From assembly GCA_036960175.1 (NCBI GenBank), contig JBALWH010000011.1:44223-108222 (forward strand): a stretch of DNA of 64,000 bases, read 5' to 3'. The notes below the pieces were generated by a model. That model saw only the letters and a program-made list of their open reading frames with translations. It ran no database searches and was not told where the DNA came from. The position numbers and the translations under genes are program-made. Positions 17,872 through 27,184 of this stretch are shown in pieces. Every line of letters begins with the position of its first letter. Within the stretch, counting starts at the first letter, position 1. The stretch is from Motiliproteus sp036960175 (GTDB lineage Bacteria; Pseudomonadota; Gammaproteobacteria; Pseudomonadales; Balneatricaceae).

Positions 17872-18007
17872 AAGCGAGTAATTCTTCCTTCAGACACTAA
17901 TCTGGTCGCAAATTGATCGGCAAGTCTACTGCGGGGGTTAACGCTAGTCCAACCCCAAAGCTGCCTAAATCAGCGCCACCAAAGCTTTCAATATAACAAT
18001 CAAGTAT

Positions 18008-19177
18008 TTACTCGAAATACAGCCAACCACGTTCGATCAGATCACGTAGCAGAGCGGCAGAATCAGCGTTCTCGCACCATGGCAGCAACTGCTCAGGCTG
18101 ATACTGATTGTGATCGCTCAGTAACTGCAGCAACCTACGCATCGACGGTAAGCAATCAAAGTTTTCACCATGAACAAAGAACTGCAATTGCCCCGCGCAA
18201 TCACTGTAGGCAAAGCGTATCCCTTCTGTGCGGCGTAACGACCGACCCTGTTGTAACATGGACAACAGTTCTGACGTAGAGGCCTCAAACTCACCGTGAG
18301 TCTGTTCTGAGTATTTAGCTTCGGTGACAAAACGACCAAACCATTCAGAGATTTTCTGGGGATCTTCGATCCACCGACGCAGCCGTGACTGCACCCGCTC
18401 CAGGTCAGAATGACAAATCTCTCCACTGCTTAACCTAAGGCTAAGATCCGGATCGGCATAACGATCTTCGTCCGTCATACCGCCCGCACAATAACTGGCG
18501 AAGTGCATCAGCATGTCGCCATTCTGGGGAGCCCGATAACCCACCGAATAAGTCATGCAACCATCGCTTTCAGCAACACCGTTATGGCCAACTCGGGGCG
18601 GCAAATAAAGCATATCACCGGGATTAAGCACCCAACTCTGCTCTGGTTGCCAATTTTTCAAAATACGCACCGGCTTATCAGGCACAAATTCGCTGCCTTC
18701 ATCGTAGCAGCCACCAATATCCCAACGCCGTTGCCCTTCCGTCTGCAGCAGAAACACATCGTAGTTATCGTAATGAGGGCCAACACCACCACCCTTAGCC
18801 GCATAGCTGATCATCAGGTCATCCATTCGCCAACTGGGAATAAAGCGGAACTGTTCGACAAAGTCTGCGGCTTCCGGCACCCAATGATCCACCGCCTGCA
18901 CCAACAACGTCCAACATTCCTTTGGCAATTCAGCGAAGACTGATTCCGCAAAAGGTCCGTGGCGTAACTGCCAATCCCCTGTTGCCGGCGTTTCCACCAG
19001 CAAACGCGACTCCACCCCCTCTTCACAGGCCAGCCCTGCCAGCTCATCTGCTGTTACCGGCAGCGATAAATCACTAAAGGCCTGTCGCACTAATAACGGT
19101 TTTTTATGCCAGTATTCAGCAAGAAAAGTTTCGACGGGGATATCGCCAAGATGGCTAAGGGGATAAATGGCAGTCAT
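18008..19177 (-). CDS. roxA: 50S ribosomal protein uL16 arginine hydroxylase RoxA (YcfD)
   Basis: 389 residues, a JmjC/cupin 2-oxoglutarate and Fe(II) dioxygenase. The iron triad is visible as H135-x-D137 in G-P-H-Y-D-N-Y-D and H198 in P-P-R-V-G-H-N-G. The N-terminal Y-W-H-K-K-P-L-L-V-R-Q-A-F segment is typical of YcfD. The C-terminal winged-helix part (about 270-389) matches the family length. The enzyme hydroxylates an arginine of ribosomal protein L16. It is monocistronic and divergent from the NYN gene. Confidence 0.93.
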   Translation of the reverse strand: MTAIYPLSHLGDIPVETFLAEYWHKKPLLVRQAFSDLSLPVTADELAGLACEEGVESRLLVETPATGDWQLRHGPFAESVFAELPKECWTLLVQAVDHWVPEAADFVEQFRFIPSWRMDDLMISYAAKGGGVGPHYDNYDVFLLQTEGQRRWDIGGCYDEGSEFVPDKPVRILKNWQPEQSWVLNPGDMLYLPPRVGHNGVAESDGCMTYSVGYRAPQNGDMLMHFASYCAGGMTDEDRYADPDLSLRLSSGEICHSDLERVQSRLRRWIEDPQKISEWFGRFVTEAKYSEQTHGEFEASTSELLSMLQQGRSLRRTEGIRFAYSDCAGQLQFFVHGENFDCLPSMRRLLQLLSDHNQYQPEQLLPWCENADSAALLRDLIERGWLYFE

Positions 19178-19298
19178 TGAAAATACGCTTATAGATTAAC
19201 AGAGGGTGCTATTATACGGGTTTTACTGAGTTGCCGAGTACGCCATTTAACGGCACTCTATCCACTTTAGTAACCGTCTGATAATAAAAGCAGTTTTT

Positions 19299-19784
19299 AT
19301 GGAAAAAGTGTCGATCTTTGTGGATGTCCAGAACATCTACTACACCACCCGCCAAGCCCACCAATGTAATTTCGATTTTAATGAATTTTGGGCCCGAACC
19401 ACGCAGAATCGAAAAGTGGTGAAAGCGGTTGCCTACGCCATCGACCGTGGCGATGAAAAACAGCGCCAGTTTCAAAATATACTTAAAGCCATCGGCTTTG
19501 AGGTCAAGCTGAAACCTTATATTCAGCGACGAGACGGATCGGCGAAAGGAGACTGGGACGTCGGCATAACTCTTGACGTAATGGAGTATGCGGGAGCTTC
19601 CGAGGTGGTGGTTTTGGCAACTGGCGACGGTGATTTTGACTTACTCGTCGATAAAGTCAGGAGGGATTTAAAGATTCCGGTGGAAGTTTATGGGGTGGCG
19701 CAGCTTACCGCCCGGTCACTCATCAACGCAGCGTCTAAATTTGTCGCTATTGATCATGGGTTACTGCTAAAAAAATCACGGTAG
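19299..19784 (+). CDS. NYN domain (LabA/DUF88-type) protein, probable nuclease
   Basis: 161 residues forming a single PIN-like NYN domain. The acidic cluster expected for metal-dependent RNA cleavage is present: D9 (F-V-D-V-Q-N), D85 and D87 (K-G-D-W-D-V), D93, and D110/D112/D114 (T-G-D-G-D-F-D). LabA-like members are implicated in RNA processing, but substrates are unknown for this group. It stands alone, divergent from roxA. Confidence 0.88.
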   Translation: MEKVSIFVDVQNIYYTTRQAHQCNFDFNEFWARTTQNRKVVKAVAYAIDRGDEKQRQFQNILKAIGFEVKLKPYIQRRDGSAKGDWDVGITLDVMEYAGASEVVVLATGDGDFDLLVDKVRRDLKIPVEVYGVAQLTARSLINAASKFVAIDHGLLLKKSR

Positions 19785-19792
19785 CTCGCCCG

Positions 19793-20458
19793 CTAGCCCG
19801 GATCATAACCCTCTTTCCAATCCTGGGCTGGCACTATCACCGGTAACTCACCATTGGCAAAAAACCAAGAATCTACGGCATAGCGCCGTTGTGTGTTTAT
19901 CTCTTCAATGGCGGCAGAGTAGTGCGCCGCCTGGAAGGAGAAGAAGCCTCTATGATAGGGATAGATTACTTGGTGATATTGCAATATCCCCTGCTGTTGC
20001 AACAGCATTAAAGCCACGGTGGTATTGGCCGATTCGGCCACGCAATCTAACTGTGGATAGCCTGAAAACAAGCCGCTGTTTCTACTTCGGTCATTCAATG
20101 TGCCGTTCTTGCTCCCTACCAGCGTCTCCATCAACGCTACTGCCCTGGCTATCTGCTTACGTTCCTGCTCAGCCGCGGTTGGTGCAGGCTGAAACAGCGC
20201 TTTAATTTGCCCCCACTCTTGCTCACCAAAATTGAGTGTAGATAGACTATCGCAGCCCTGCTCCGCACAAACTTGGAAGCGTTCAACAAGAGGCTGCTGC
20301 AATTGCTGCATGTGCAGATAATCTGCAGCGTTGTGGTTTATACCATACCCACTTTTCGGCATATTGGCGCCGCAGGCAACCAGCATCAATAGGGCTAACG
20401 AAGCGATCACTCTCCCGACATTCATAGCCGCTGCCGCTATAGTTCTGTGCAAAGACAT
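19793..20458 (-). CDS. hypothetical lipoprotein
   Basis: About 221 residues with a lipoprotein signal (hydrophobic stretch then L-V-A-C-G). GAGG lies five bases before the ATG at 20458, which I chose; a TTG one codon upstream and an internal ATG at 20425 are alternatives. After the lipid anchor there is a helical region and a Cys-containing central domain (C-A-E-Q-G-C, later Y-P-Q-L-D-C-V-A-E-S-A-N-T-T). The D-C-V-x-E-x-x-N-T pattern recalls cysteine peptidase or transglutaminase-like folds, but no full catalytic triad is evident to me. Family not recognised. It converges on the NYN gene with an 8-bp gap. Confidence 0.7.
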   Translation of the reverse strand: MSLHRTIAAAAMNVGRVIASLALLMLVACGANMPKSGYGINHNAADYLHMQQLQQPLVERFQVCAEQGCDSLSTLNFGEQEWGQIKALFQPAPTAAEQERKQIARAVALMETLVGSKNGTLNDRSRNSGLFSGYPQLDCVAESANTTVALMLLQQQGILQYHQVIYPYHRGFFSFQAAHYSAAIEEINTQRRYAVDSWFFANGELPVIVPAQDWKEGYDPG

Positions 20459-20461
20459 CAA

Positions 20462-20766
20462 TACCTCGTTCTATTTCTCGTGTTGATCGCACTTCGATCT
20501 AGGAACCTGATAGGTACGGATATTACCACCGACATTTACCAACGTAGTGATCAGCAGCAAAAAAATCAGCAACAATCTAACGAGTGGATCCTTGCTATTG
20601 ATTTTCCATCTAGGAGAGCAGACCAAGCGCAACCCAAAGAAAAAATGAGGGGGGAAAAAGATTCAAACGTTCGACAGCTATATTGCAGTTTTTTACTCAC
20701 GTATTTATCGAGGAGAGACCGACGACAGAAAGCAGCCAACTTAATGACTGCTCTCCGTGTGGATGA
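20462..20766. other. 305-bp intergenic gap
   Basis: AT-rich, no credible ORF. It holds the upstream region of the lipoprotein gene and, next to the end of the dehydrogenase gene, a hairpin (GAGAGCAGTCA with TGGCTGCTTTC on the minus strand, using G-U pairs) that lacks a T run. Nothing else was recognised. Confidence 0.4.
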
Positions 20767-22545
20767 TCAGAACAACTCTTCATCCAACAGCATTGTCGAC
20801 TCACTGCCAGAGATGGCAGCAGCCGCATAGCTGAGGTAACGAGGCAGAACCTGATCCATATAGAACTCTGCGCTAATCAATTTAGCGTTGCAGAAATTCG
20901 GATCAGTATCCTCAGAAGATAACAGTCGCTCAGCAACCTGAGCTGCCTTCAGCATCTGCCAACCACCACAAACGGTGCCCGCCAACATCATGTAGTTGAA
21001 GGCCAAGCTGCCCGCCAGGTTTATATCCGCATCGGATGCCTTCAACAGATAACGCTGAGTTTGCCCCAATACCTCAATAGCCGAAAGCAAACTTCCGGAA
21101 ATGACCTGCAGACGATCAGAACCCTGCTGCGCGTTCTCGACGCTATCCAGCATTTCAGCCAGCAACGCATCCATGGCTTCGCCCTTATCGAACAGGGTTT
21201 TACGACCCACAAGATCCATCGCCTGAATGCCGCTAGTGCCTTCGTAAATAGTAAGAATACGAGCATCACGATAATGTTGGGCCGCACCGGTTTCTTCGAT
21301 AAAGCCCATACCCCCATGAACCTGGACTCCGAGCCCAGTGACCTCCTGGGCGGTCTCGGTGCACCAGCCCTTAACGATTGGCGTTAACAGCGATACACGC
21401 GCTTCATGCCGGGCCTGATCTTCACCCCGTAATTGATGATCAAGGCTACCATAGGCGGCATAAGCTAAGGCTCTTCCTGCCTCCGTCAAGGTGCGCATAG
21501 TCATCAACATACGACGGACATCAGGATGACGAATGATGGCGCTCGATTCTTTACAACCGGGTGCCGGACTCTGCACCCGGTCTCGGGCGTAGTCAACGGC
21601 CAGCTGGTAAGCCCGTTCTGAAATGGCCACGCCCTGAAGCCCCACTCCGAGACGGGCGTTGTTCATCATAGTGAACATACAGGCCAGACCTTTATTTTCT
21701 TCGCCAATCAGATGGCCGATAGCGCCGTCGTTATCACCGAAGCTCATCACACAGGTAGGGCTGGCATGAATGCCAAGCTTATGTTCCAGAGATACCGCAC
21801 CACAGTCATTGAGAGTCCCCAGAGAACCATCCTCGTTAACCAGATACTTAGGAACCAAAAACAATGAGATACCGCGCACACCAGCCGGAGCATTCGGTAA
21901 ACGAGCCAGCACCAGATGAACGATATTCTCCGCCATATCGTGTTCGCCCCAGGTGATAAAAATCTTCTGCCCTTTAATACGGAAATGATCGCCTTCAGGT
22001 TCGGCACGACTACGCAGAGCCGCCAGATCGGAACCCGCCTGAGGCTCAGTCAGATTCATGGTCGCGGTCCACTCGCCGGATATCAGCTTAGGGATATAAC
22101 GTTGCTTAAGCGCGTCACTACCCTTGGACTCCAAGGCTTCGATGGCACCCTGCGACAACAACGGACAGAGTCCCCAGGACATATTAGCCGACTGCCACAT
22201 TTCCATGACGTTGGCTGCCAACACTTGCGGCATGCCCTGACCACCGTATTCAGGATCAAACTGCAGTGACCCCCAACCACCCTCGGCATACTGCTGATAA
22301 GCTTCTTTGAAGCCTTCAGGAGTCGGCACCTGCCCGTTCTCGTCGATAGCGACGCCAGTGCGATCACCCACGATGTTAATAGGAGAAATCACCTCAGCAG
22401 AGAGCTTACCGGCTTCTTCCAGTATCGCCGCTACCATGTCAGGAGTGGCTTCTTCATAACCGGGCAGTTCGGCAATTTTATCCATGCCCACTAAGTGTTG
22501 AAGAATAAAATTCATATCGGCGACTGGGGCTCTGTACTCAGCCAT
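20767..22545 (-). CDS. acyl-CoA dehydrogenase, DmdC-like long form
   Basis: 592 residues, the long acyl-CoA dehydrogenase form with an extra N-terminal region (Y-R-A-P-V-A-D-M-N-F-I-L) and a C-terminal extension. The FAD/substrate motifs M-N-L-T-E-P-Q-A-G-S-D-L near 162-173 and I-T-W-G-E-H-D near 196-202 are visible, as is the C-terminal I-Y-E-G-T-S-G-I-Q-A-M-D-L. This layout is shared by 3-methylmercaptopropionyl-CoA dehydrogenase (DmdC) and related enzymes; substrate cannot be fixed by sequence. It lies directly downstream of the DmdB-like ligase gene (77-bp gap). Electrons would go to the ETF encoded at 31-33 kb. Confidence 0.85.
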   Translation of the reverse strand: MAEYRAPVADMNFILQHLVGMDKIAELPGYEEATPDMVAAILEEAGKLSAEVISPINIVGDRTGVAIDENGQVPTPEGFKEAYQQYAEGGWGSLQFDPEYGGQGMPQVLAANVMEMWQSANMSWGLCPLLSQGAIEALESKGSDALKQRYIPKLISGEWTATMNLTEPQAGSDLAALRSRAEPEGDHFRIKGQKIFITWGEHDMAENIVHLVLARLPNAPAGVRGISLFLVPKYLVNEDGSLGTLNDCGAVSLEHKLGIHASPTCVMSFGDNDGAIGHLIGEENKGLACMFTMMNNARLGVGLQGVAISERAYQLAVDYARDRVQSPAPGCKESSAIIRHPDVRRMLMTMRTLTEAGRALAYAAYGSLDHQLRGEDQARHEARVSLLTPIVKGWCTETAQEVTGLGVQVHGGMGFIEETGAAQHYRDARILTIYEGTSGIQAMDLVGRKTLFDKGEAMDALLAEMLDSVENAQQGSDRLQVISGSLLSAIEVLGQTQRYLLKASDADINLAGSLAFNYMMLAGTVCGGWQMLKAAQVAERLLSSEDTDPNFCNAKLISAEFYMDQVLPRYLSYAAAAISGSESTMLLDEELF

Positions 22546-22622
22546 AACATCAAATCCTGCTTAGAGTTTATTTTAACGACGACCAGAAAACGGGGGGAAG
22601 CCGGTAGCCTCCCCATGGTCGA

Positions 22623-24263
22623 TTAGCTATCCAGTTCTTTAGCCTGACTACGCAGCATAAACTTCTGGATTTTACCGGTAGATGTTTTTGGCAAGCCGCC
22701 AAAGACCACTGACTTAGGGGCTTTGAAGTTCGCCATATTGTCCCGGCAAAACTGAATAACCTCACGCTCAGTCAGCTCTGAGCCTTCCACCAAAGTGACA
22801 AAAGCACAGGGGGTCTCACCCCATTTCTCATCGGGACGGGCAACCACCGCGGCGTCTTGAATCTCCGGGTGGCGATAAAGCACATCCTCAACCTCGATAC
22901 TGGAGATATTCTCACCACCGGAAATGATCACATCCTTAGAACGATCTTTAATATCGACATAGCCATCTTCATGCCATACCGCTAAGTCTCCAGAATGGAA
23001 CCAGCCACCACTGAAGGACTCCTCGGTGGTGACGGGGTTTTTCAGATAACCCTTCATCACCAGATTACCGCGCATAAAAATTTCGCCGATGGTTTTACCA
23101 TCTTTAGGCACTGGCACCAGCGTCGTTGGATCAGCCACCATCAAGCCCTCCAACATAGGTGCTCTGACACCCTGACGAGATTTCAGCTTAGCTTTCTGTT
23201 CGATACTGTTGTCATCCCATTCGTCGTGCCAAGCACACATGACGGAGGGTCCATAAGTTTCGGTCAGGCCGTAAACATGGGTCACCTTGAAGCCCATCTC
23301 TTCCATGCCCTGAATAACCGACGCCGGAGGCGCAGCACCGGCAGTCATTACTTTGACTTCATGATCGATGCCCGCTTTAAGTTCAGCAGCAGCGCCATTG
23401 AGCATATTCAGTACGATAGGCGCACCACAAAAATGATCCACCTTTTCAGATTTAATAAGTTTGTAGATCGGTTCGGGGCGCACCTGACGCAGGCACACAT
23501 TAGTGCCGATAGCAGCGGCTACGGACCAGGGAAAGCACCATCCATTGCAATGAAACATTGGTAAGGTCCAGAGATAGGTGGGGTGCATACCCATATCCCA
23601 GGACATCACATTACTGATGGCATTCAGATAAGCCCCGCGATGATGGTACACCACACCCTTAGGGTTACCGGTGGTGCCAGAGGTGTAATTCAGGCTGATC
23701 GCCTGCCATTCATCCGTAGGCCCCTGCCAGTCATAATCTTCGTCACCCTCTGCCAGCAACTGCTCATAGGTCATAGAGCCAACCAGCTCACCACCCTCAT
23801 AGCTGGGATCATCGATATCGATGACTAATGGCTTGTTATCGACCAACTCTAGGGCTCTGGCCACGACGTCAGAAAATTCACGCTCGGTGATCAGCACCTT
23901 GGTTTCCGCGTGTTGCAGAATAAAGGCCACGGTTTCAGCATCGAGACGAGTGTTGATTGCATTCAATACGGCACCCGACATAGGGACACCAAAATGCGCC
24001 TCGAAATGTTCCGGTAGATTAGGTGCCAACACCGAAACCGTATCACCCGCTTTTAAGCCACGCTTGTTTAAAGCACTGGCCAACTTTTTACAACGGCGAT
24101 AGGTTTCAGTCCAATTACGGCGTACATCACCATGCACCACCGCCGTTTTATTCGGATACACAAAAGCAGCCCGCTCAAGAAAGGTCAGCGGACTCAAAGG
24201 TTCATAATTGGCGGAATTCTGATCCATATTATGTTCGTAGGGATTGCTGGTTGATTGCGGCAT
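22623..24263 (-). CDS. AMP-dependent acyl-CoA synthetase, DmdB-like
   Basis: 546 residues from the ATG at 24263, which has GAGAGGG five bases upstream; a longer frame to 24347 lacks a ribosome-binding site. ANL-family motifs are present: the P-loop Y-T-S-G-T-T-G-N-P-K-G-V, the adenylate site Y-G-L-T-E-T-Y-G-P-S, H-S-G-D-L-A-V and the C-terminal catalytic Lys in K-T-S-T-G-K-I-Q-K-F. The enzyme activates a carboxylic acid to its CoA ester. The best guess is the medium-chain/3-methylmercaptopropionate ligase group (DmdB), supported by the DmdC-like gene downstream. It is divergent from the FixL/FixJ-type pair, which may regulate it. Confidence 0.85.
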   Translation of the reverse strand: MPQSTSNPYEHNMDQNSANYEPLSPLTFLERAAFVYPNKTAVVHGDVRRNWTETYRRCKKLASALNKRGLKAGDTVSVLAPNLPEHFEAHFGVPMSGAVLNAINTRLDAETVAFILQHAETKVLITEREFSDVVARALELVDNKPLVIDIDDPSYEGGELVGSMTYEQLLAEGDEDYDWQGPTDEWQAISLNYTSGTTGNPKGVVYHHRGAYLNAISNVMSWDMGMHPTYLWTLPMFHCNGWCFPWSVAAAIGTNVCLRQVRPEPIYKLIKSEKVDHFCGAPIVLNMLNGAAAELKAGIDHEVKVMTAGAAPPASVIQGMEEMGFKVTHVYGLTETYGPSVMCAWHDEWDDNSIEQKAKLKSRQGVRAPMLEGLMVADPTTLVPVPKDGKTIGEIFMRGNLVMKGYLKNPVTTEESFSGGWFHSGDLAVWHEDGYVDIKDRSKDVIISGGENISSIEVEDVLYRHPEIQDAAVVARPDEKWGETPCAFVTLVEGSELTEREVIQFCRDNMANFKAPKSVVFGGLPKTSTGKIQKFMLRSQAKELDS

Positions 24264-24384
24264 ATCTACCCTCTCGGTGTATCCATGTATGTTTGATTGG
24301 TCGGTTCCGATTGAACTGATCAGATTTAGCATAGATCCAATATTCAATTAAGAAAGCCATATTAAGGGTTTTCCCTAATAAATC

Positions 24385-24395
24385 AACTAGGGTAT
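24385..24395. promoter_or_regulatory. AACTAGGGTAT element upstream of the kinase/ligase divergent pair
   Basis: In the 213-bp gap between the ligase gene and the kinase gene. The same 8-base core plus x-A-T occurs at 33301-33311 before ETF-QO, in both cases 16 bases (counted from its first base) before a -10-like sequence (TAAATC here, TATAAT there). A partly symmetrical AAGGGTTTTCCCT lies about 20 bp upstream of it. Candidate site for the FixJ-type regulator encoded at 25965-26594. Confidence 0.35.
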
Positions 24396-24476
24396 TGGTC
24401 TAAATCGCAACATTTGCCCGAAACGCCTGCCAGCTACTACTGGACACCGTGCATTGAACCTCCGACAATAACCCTA

Positions 24477-25964
24477 ATGAATCGACATGATGACTACACC
24501 CCACTCGACCGCTATAGACAGCTTTCGGAGAAATCTCCCGACCTGATCTCACGCCACTCCCCTGAAGACTTCAGCTTTATCGATGCCAACCCGGTGGTGG
24601 AAAAAATTCTCGGTTATACCTCAGACGAGATCATCGGCATGTCCGCCTATGATCTGTTTCACCCCGACGACAAAGACAGCTGGATCAACCGCGGCAGCAG
24701 CGTCACCTACCGCGAAGGGGTCTATACCAGCCGCTACCGTTTTAAGTGCAAGGACGGCCACTATATCTGGCTGGAAACTACCAGCCGTACCATTCGCGAC
24801 CCTAAAACCGGCAATCTGGAAGAGATCCTCTGCGTATCTCGTGATGTCTCCGAGCGAGTCCAGGCCGAACAAACCATGACCCGACTGGCACGGGTGGTTG
24901 AAGCCTCCTCCGACCTAGTGATGTTTAGCGACGAGAGTCATCAGATCAACTATCTGAATGAATCCGCACAGAAAACCATGAATATCGACAAGAGCCGTTT
25001 TCCGACCTTGCACCTTGGTGAATTGGTCAGCCGCGAAAGCTATCAATATATGATCGACAAGGTCTTTCCCGAGGTAATAAATTCTGACAATTGGCGGGGA
25101 GAGATTATGTTGTCTCCCGACTCGATGATGGATCGCATCGCTGTTATTCAACAGATAATTGCCCACAAATCCGAGGAAGGAGAGCTGCAATATTTCTCCA
25201 TCATAGGTCGCGATATCACCGATCAGAAAAAGGCCCAGGAAGAATCCATGCGCCACCAGTTGGAGATGGCCCATATCTCCCGACTGATGTCTGTCGGAGA
25301 AATGGCCTCAGGCCTGGCCCATGAAATCAATCAACCTCTCGCGGCCATATTGAACTACAGCCGCGGGTCCTTGCGGCGCATCGAAGAAGGCACCATGAGT
25401 CGCGCCAAAGACGTCAGCAACGCATTGGAATTAATCGCCCGACAGGCAGTGAGAGCCGCTGATATCATCAAGCGTCTACGCGGCTTCGTTAAAAAAACCG
25501 AATACCAGCGCATGAATTTTAGTATTAACAATGTCTGTACTGAGATCGCACAATTTCTAGAACAGGAAGCAAAAAACACCGACATTAAATTCCGCTTTCG
25601 CCTCGACGACAAAGACCCCATCATCCTCGCTGATAAGGTGCAGATAGAACAGGTGATACTGAACCTGTTACGTAACGCCATGGAAGCCTACAAATCCAGC
25701 GACCTAGATGACAAAATAATCAAAATACAAACCCACCAAAAACCCGGTCAACTGCTGATTGACGTACAAGACCATGGCAGTGGCATCAGCCAGCTGCGGC
25801 TTGAACAGCTATTTGAGCCGTTCTTTACCACTAAAGAAAATGGCTTGGGGATGGGACTATCGATATCGAGGACGATCATCGAGGCTCATGGCGGACGTCT
25901 CTTGGCCACGCCCGCCGATGGTGGTGGAACCACATTTACAATCCGACTTCCCCTGGGAAAATAG
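24477..25964 (+). CDS. soluble PAS-PAS sensor histidine kinase (FixL type)
   Basis: About 495 residues from the ATG at 24477; the frame is open back to a TTG at 24414 but neither start has a good ribosome-binding site. Two PAS domains with PAC segments lie near residues 10-125 and 130-250 (the first has Y-R-F-K-C-K-D-G-H-Y-I-W-L-E-T). HisKA then follows with G-L-A-H-E-I-N-Q-P-L and HATPase boxes N-L-L-R-N-A-M-E-A-Y and G-L-G-M-G-L-S-I-S-R. No membrane segment, so it senses an internal signal. It is coupled to the response-regulator gene: TAG is followed immediately by ATG. Family FixL/TodS-like; the PAS domains do not show haem-binding His with certainty. Confidence 0.88.
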   Translation: MNRHDDYTPLDRYRQLSEKSPDLISRHSPEDFSFIDANPVVEKILGYTSDEIIGMSAYDLFHPDDKDSWINRGSSVTYREGVYTSRYRFKCKDGHYIWLETTSRTIRDPKTGNLEEILCVSRDVSERVQAEQTMTRLARVVEASSDLVMFSDESHQINYLNESAQKTMNIDKSRFPTLHLGELVSRESYQYMIDKVFPEVINSDNWRGEIMLSPDSMMDRIAVIQQIIAHKSEEGELQYFSIIGRDITDQKKAQEESMRHQLEMAHISRLMSVGEMASGLAHEINQPLAAILNYSRGSLRRIEEGTMSRAKDVSNALELIARQAVRAADIIKRLRGFVKKTEYQRMNFSINNVCTEIAQFLEQEAKNTDIKFRFRLDDKDPIILADKVQIEQVILNLLRNAMEAYKSSDLDDKIIKIQTHQKPGQLLIDVQDHGSGISQLRLEQLFEPFFTTKENGLGMGLSISRTIIEAHGGRLLATPADGGGTTFTIRLPLGK

Positions 25965-26594
25965 ATGAGTATGGATATGCAGAACTCCTCCACTAATACC
26001 GTATTTGTCGTTGACGACGACGATGCCTTCCGCGACTCTCTGACCTGGCTTCTGGACTCAAGTCGCTACAAAATAAAGAGCTTTTCTTCAGGAGAGAAAT
26101 TCCTCAGTGGCTACCAGGGGGAATCCGGTTGCCTGCTGCTGGATATCCGTATGCCAGGCATCAACGGCCTGGCCCTGCAACAGGAGCTAAATGAACGCAA
26201 CTACCGCATCCCCATTATTATTATCACCGGTCACGGCGATATACCTATGGCAGTGACGGCGATCAAAAATGGCGCCTTAGACTTTATTGAGAAACCCTTT
26301 GATGACCAGGTATTGCTGGACCACGTCAACCGGGCGTTGAAAATATCTGCCGAGTGGCAGCTTGAAACCGCTGCTAAAAGTACAGTTATCGGCTACTGGC
26401 AAACCCTCAGTAAACGCGAGAAACAGGTTATGGAGCTGGTGGTCAATGGCATGGCCAACAAACTGATCGCAGAAACCCTGGATATCAGCCCAAAAACCGT
26501 CGAAGTACACCGCTCTCGGGTGATGTCGAAAATGAACGCCCAGAATCTACCGGAACTCGTTCATCAGGCGCAGATTATTAAGGGGATGGAATAA
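25965..26594 (+). CDS. FixJ-type response regulator (LuxR HTH)
   Basis: 209 residues. Receiver domain with acidic cluster D17-D20 and phosphoacceptor D60 (L-L-L-D-I-R-M-P-G); the conserved Lys is in I-E-K-P-F-D-D. The C-terminal LuxR/GerE helix-turn-helix begins at L-S-K-R-E-K-Q-V-M-E-L-V and shows S-P-K-T-V-E-V-H-R-S-R-V-M. The gene abuts the PAS kinase, its evident partner. Candidate targets are the neighbouring acyl-CoA ligase gene and ETF-QO, which share the AACTAGGG element, but this is inference. Confidence 0.92.
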   Translation: MSMDMQNSSTNTVFVVDDDDAFRDSLTWLLDSSRYKIKSFSSGEKFLSGYQGESGCLLLDIRMPGINGLALQQELNERNYRIPIIIITGHGDIPMAVTAIKNGALDFIEKPFDDQVLLDHVNRALKISAEWQLETAAKSTVIGYWQTLSKREKQVMELVVNGMANKLIAETLDISPKTVEVHRSRVMSKMNAQNLPELVHQAQIIKGME

Positions 26595-26617
26595 GCGCTA
26601 AACGCCTATCGATATGG

Positions 26618-27049
26618 CTAGCCTGTAATGTCATCACTGGGAGGAATTGAATAAGTGCAGGTGACATGAGCCACCGGCATCTTTTCCCCTTCTGAACACA
26701 ATGTCACCTCCCCCACGGCCAGGCGCTTACCTAGTTTTAGCAGTTTCGCCTGCGCCAGAATGTCAGCATCGGCTAAAGGCCGCTGCAGGAAGTTAATATT
26801 CAGATTGGTGGTCACCGCCAGTGGGACCGGTCCGATCTCACCCAGCAATGCCACATACATCGCCACATCTGCCAACGCCATCATGACAGGGCCGGAAACG
26901 GTACCACCGGGACGCAAATGAGCTTCTGTAGGGGTCAGGCGCAAGGTAGCCCCCAACGGGCTAATCGAATCCACACGGCCATAGTTCAACCCCTGCGGGA
27001 AATGCTCCCGCAAGAACAGCTCCATCTCTTCGATCGTCATCTTAGCCAT
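26618..27049 (-). CDS. PaaI-family hotdog thioesterase
   Basis: 143 residues, a single hotdog domain. The motif L-R-P-G-G-T-V-S-G-P-V-M-M-A-L-A-D-V-A near residues 46-64 has the catalytic Asp in A-L-A-D of the PaaI/YbgC-like acyl-CoA thioesterases. AGGAG precedes the ATG. It would hydrolyse an acyl-CoA to free CoA and acid, fitting the surrounding fatty-acid genes. A degenerate tandem repeat separates it from the ligase operon upstream. Confidence 0.88.
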   Translation of the reverse strand: MAKMTIEEMELFLREHFPQGLNYGRVDSISPLGATLRLTPTEAHLRPGGTVSGPVMMALADVAMYVALLGEIGPVPLAVTTNLNINFLQRPLADADILAQAKLLKLGKRLAVGEVTLCSEGEKMPVAHVTCTYSIPPSDDITG

Positions 27050-27067
27050 ACGCTGCTCCTAAAAAGC

Positions 27068-27159
27068 TCCTAGGACACTTAATCCTATAGCACTTAATCC
27101 TATAGCACTTAAATCCTAGAGCACTTGAAATCCAGAGTACTTAAAACCCAGAGTACTAA
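27068..27159. repeat. degenerate tandem repeat, about six 15-17-bp units
   Basis: Units begin at 27068, 27083, 27098, 27114, 27131 and 27148. The first three are TCCTAGGACACTTAA, TCCTATAGCACTTAA and TCCTATAGCACTTAAA; later units drift (TCCTAGAGCACTTGAAA, TCCAGAGTACTTAAAAC, CCAGAGTACTAA). It fills the gap between the ligase stop (27185) and the thioesterase start (27049), so it is transcribed if the operon reads through. Confidence 0.85.
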
Positions 27160-27184
27160 TAACAGCCACTTCGGGGCCTTATCC

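Noticed and set aside
20500..20520. AGGAACCTGATAGG as a second IS5-like TIR
   Set aside because: Only the first 8-9 bases match the MITE end and no partner or target duplication is present nearby.
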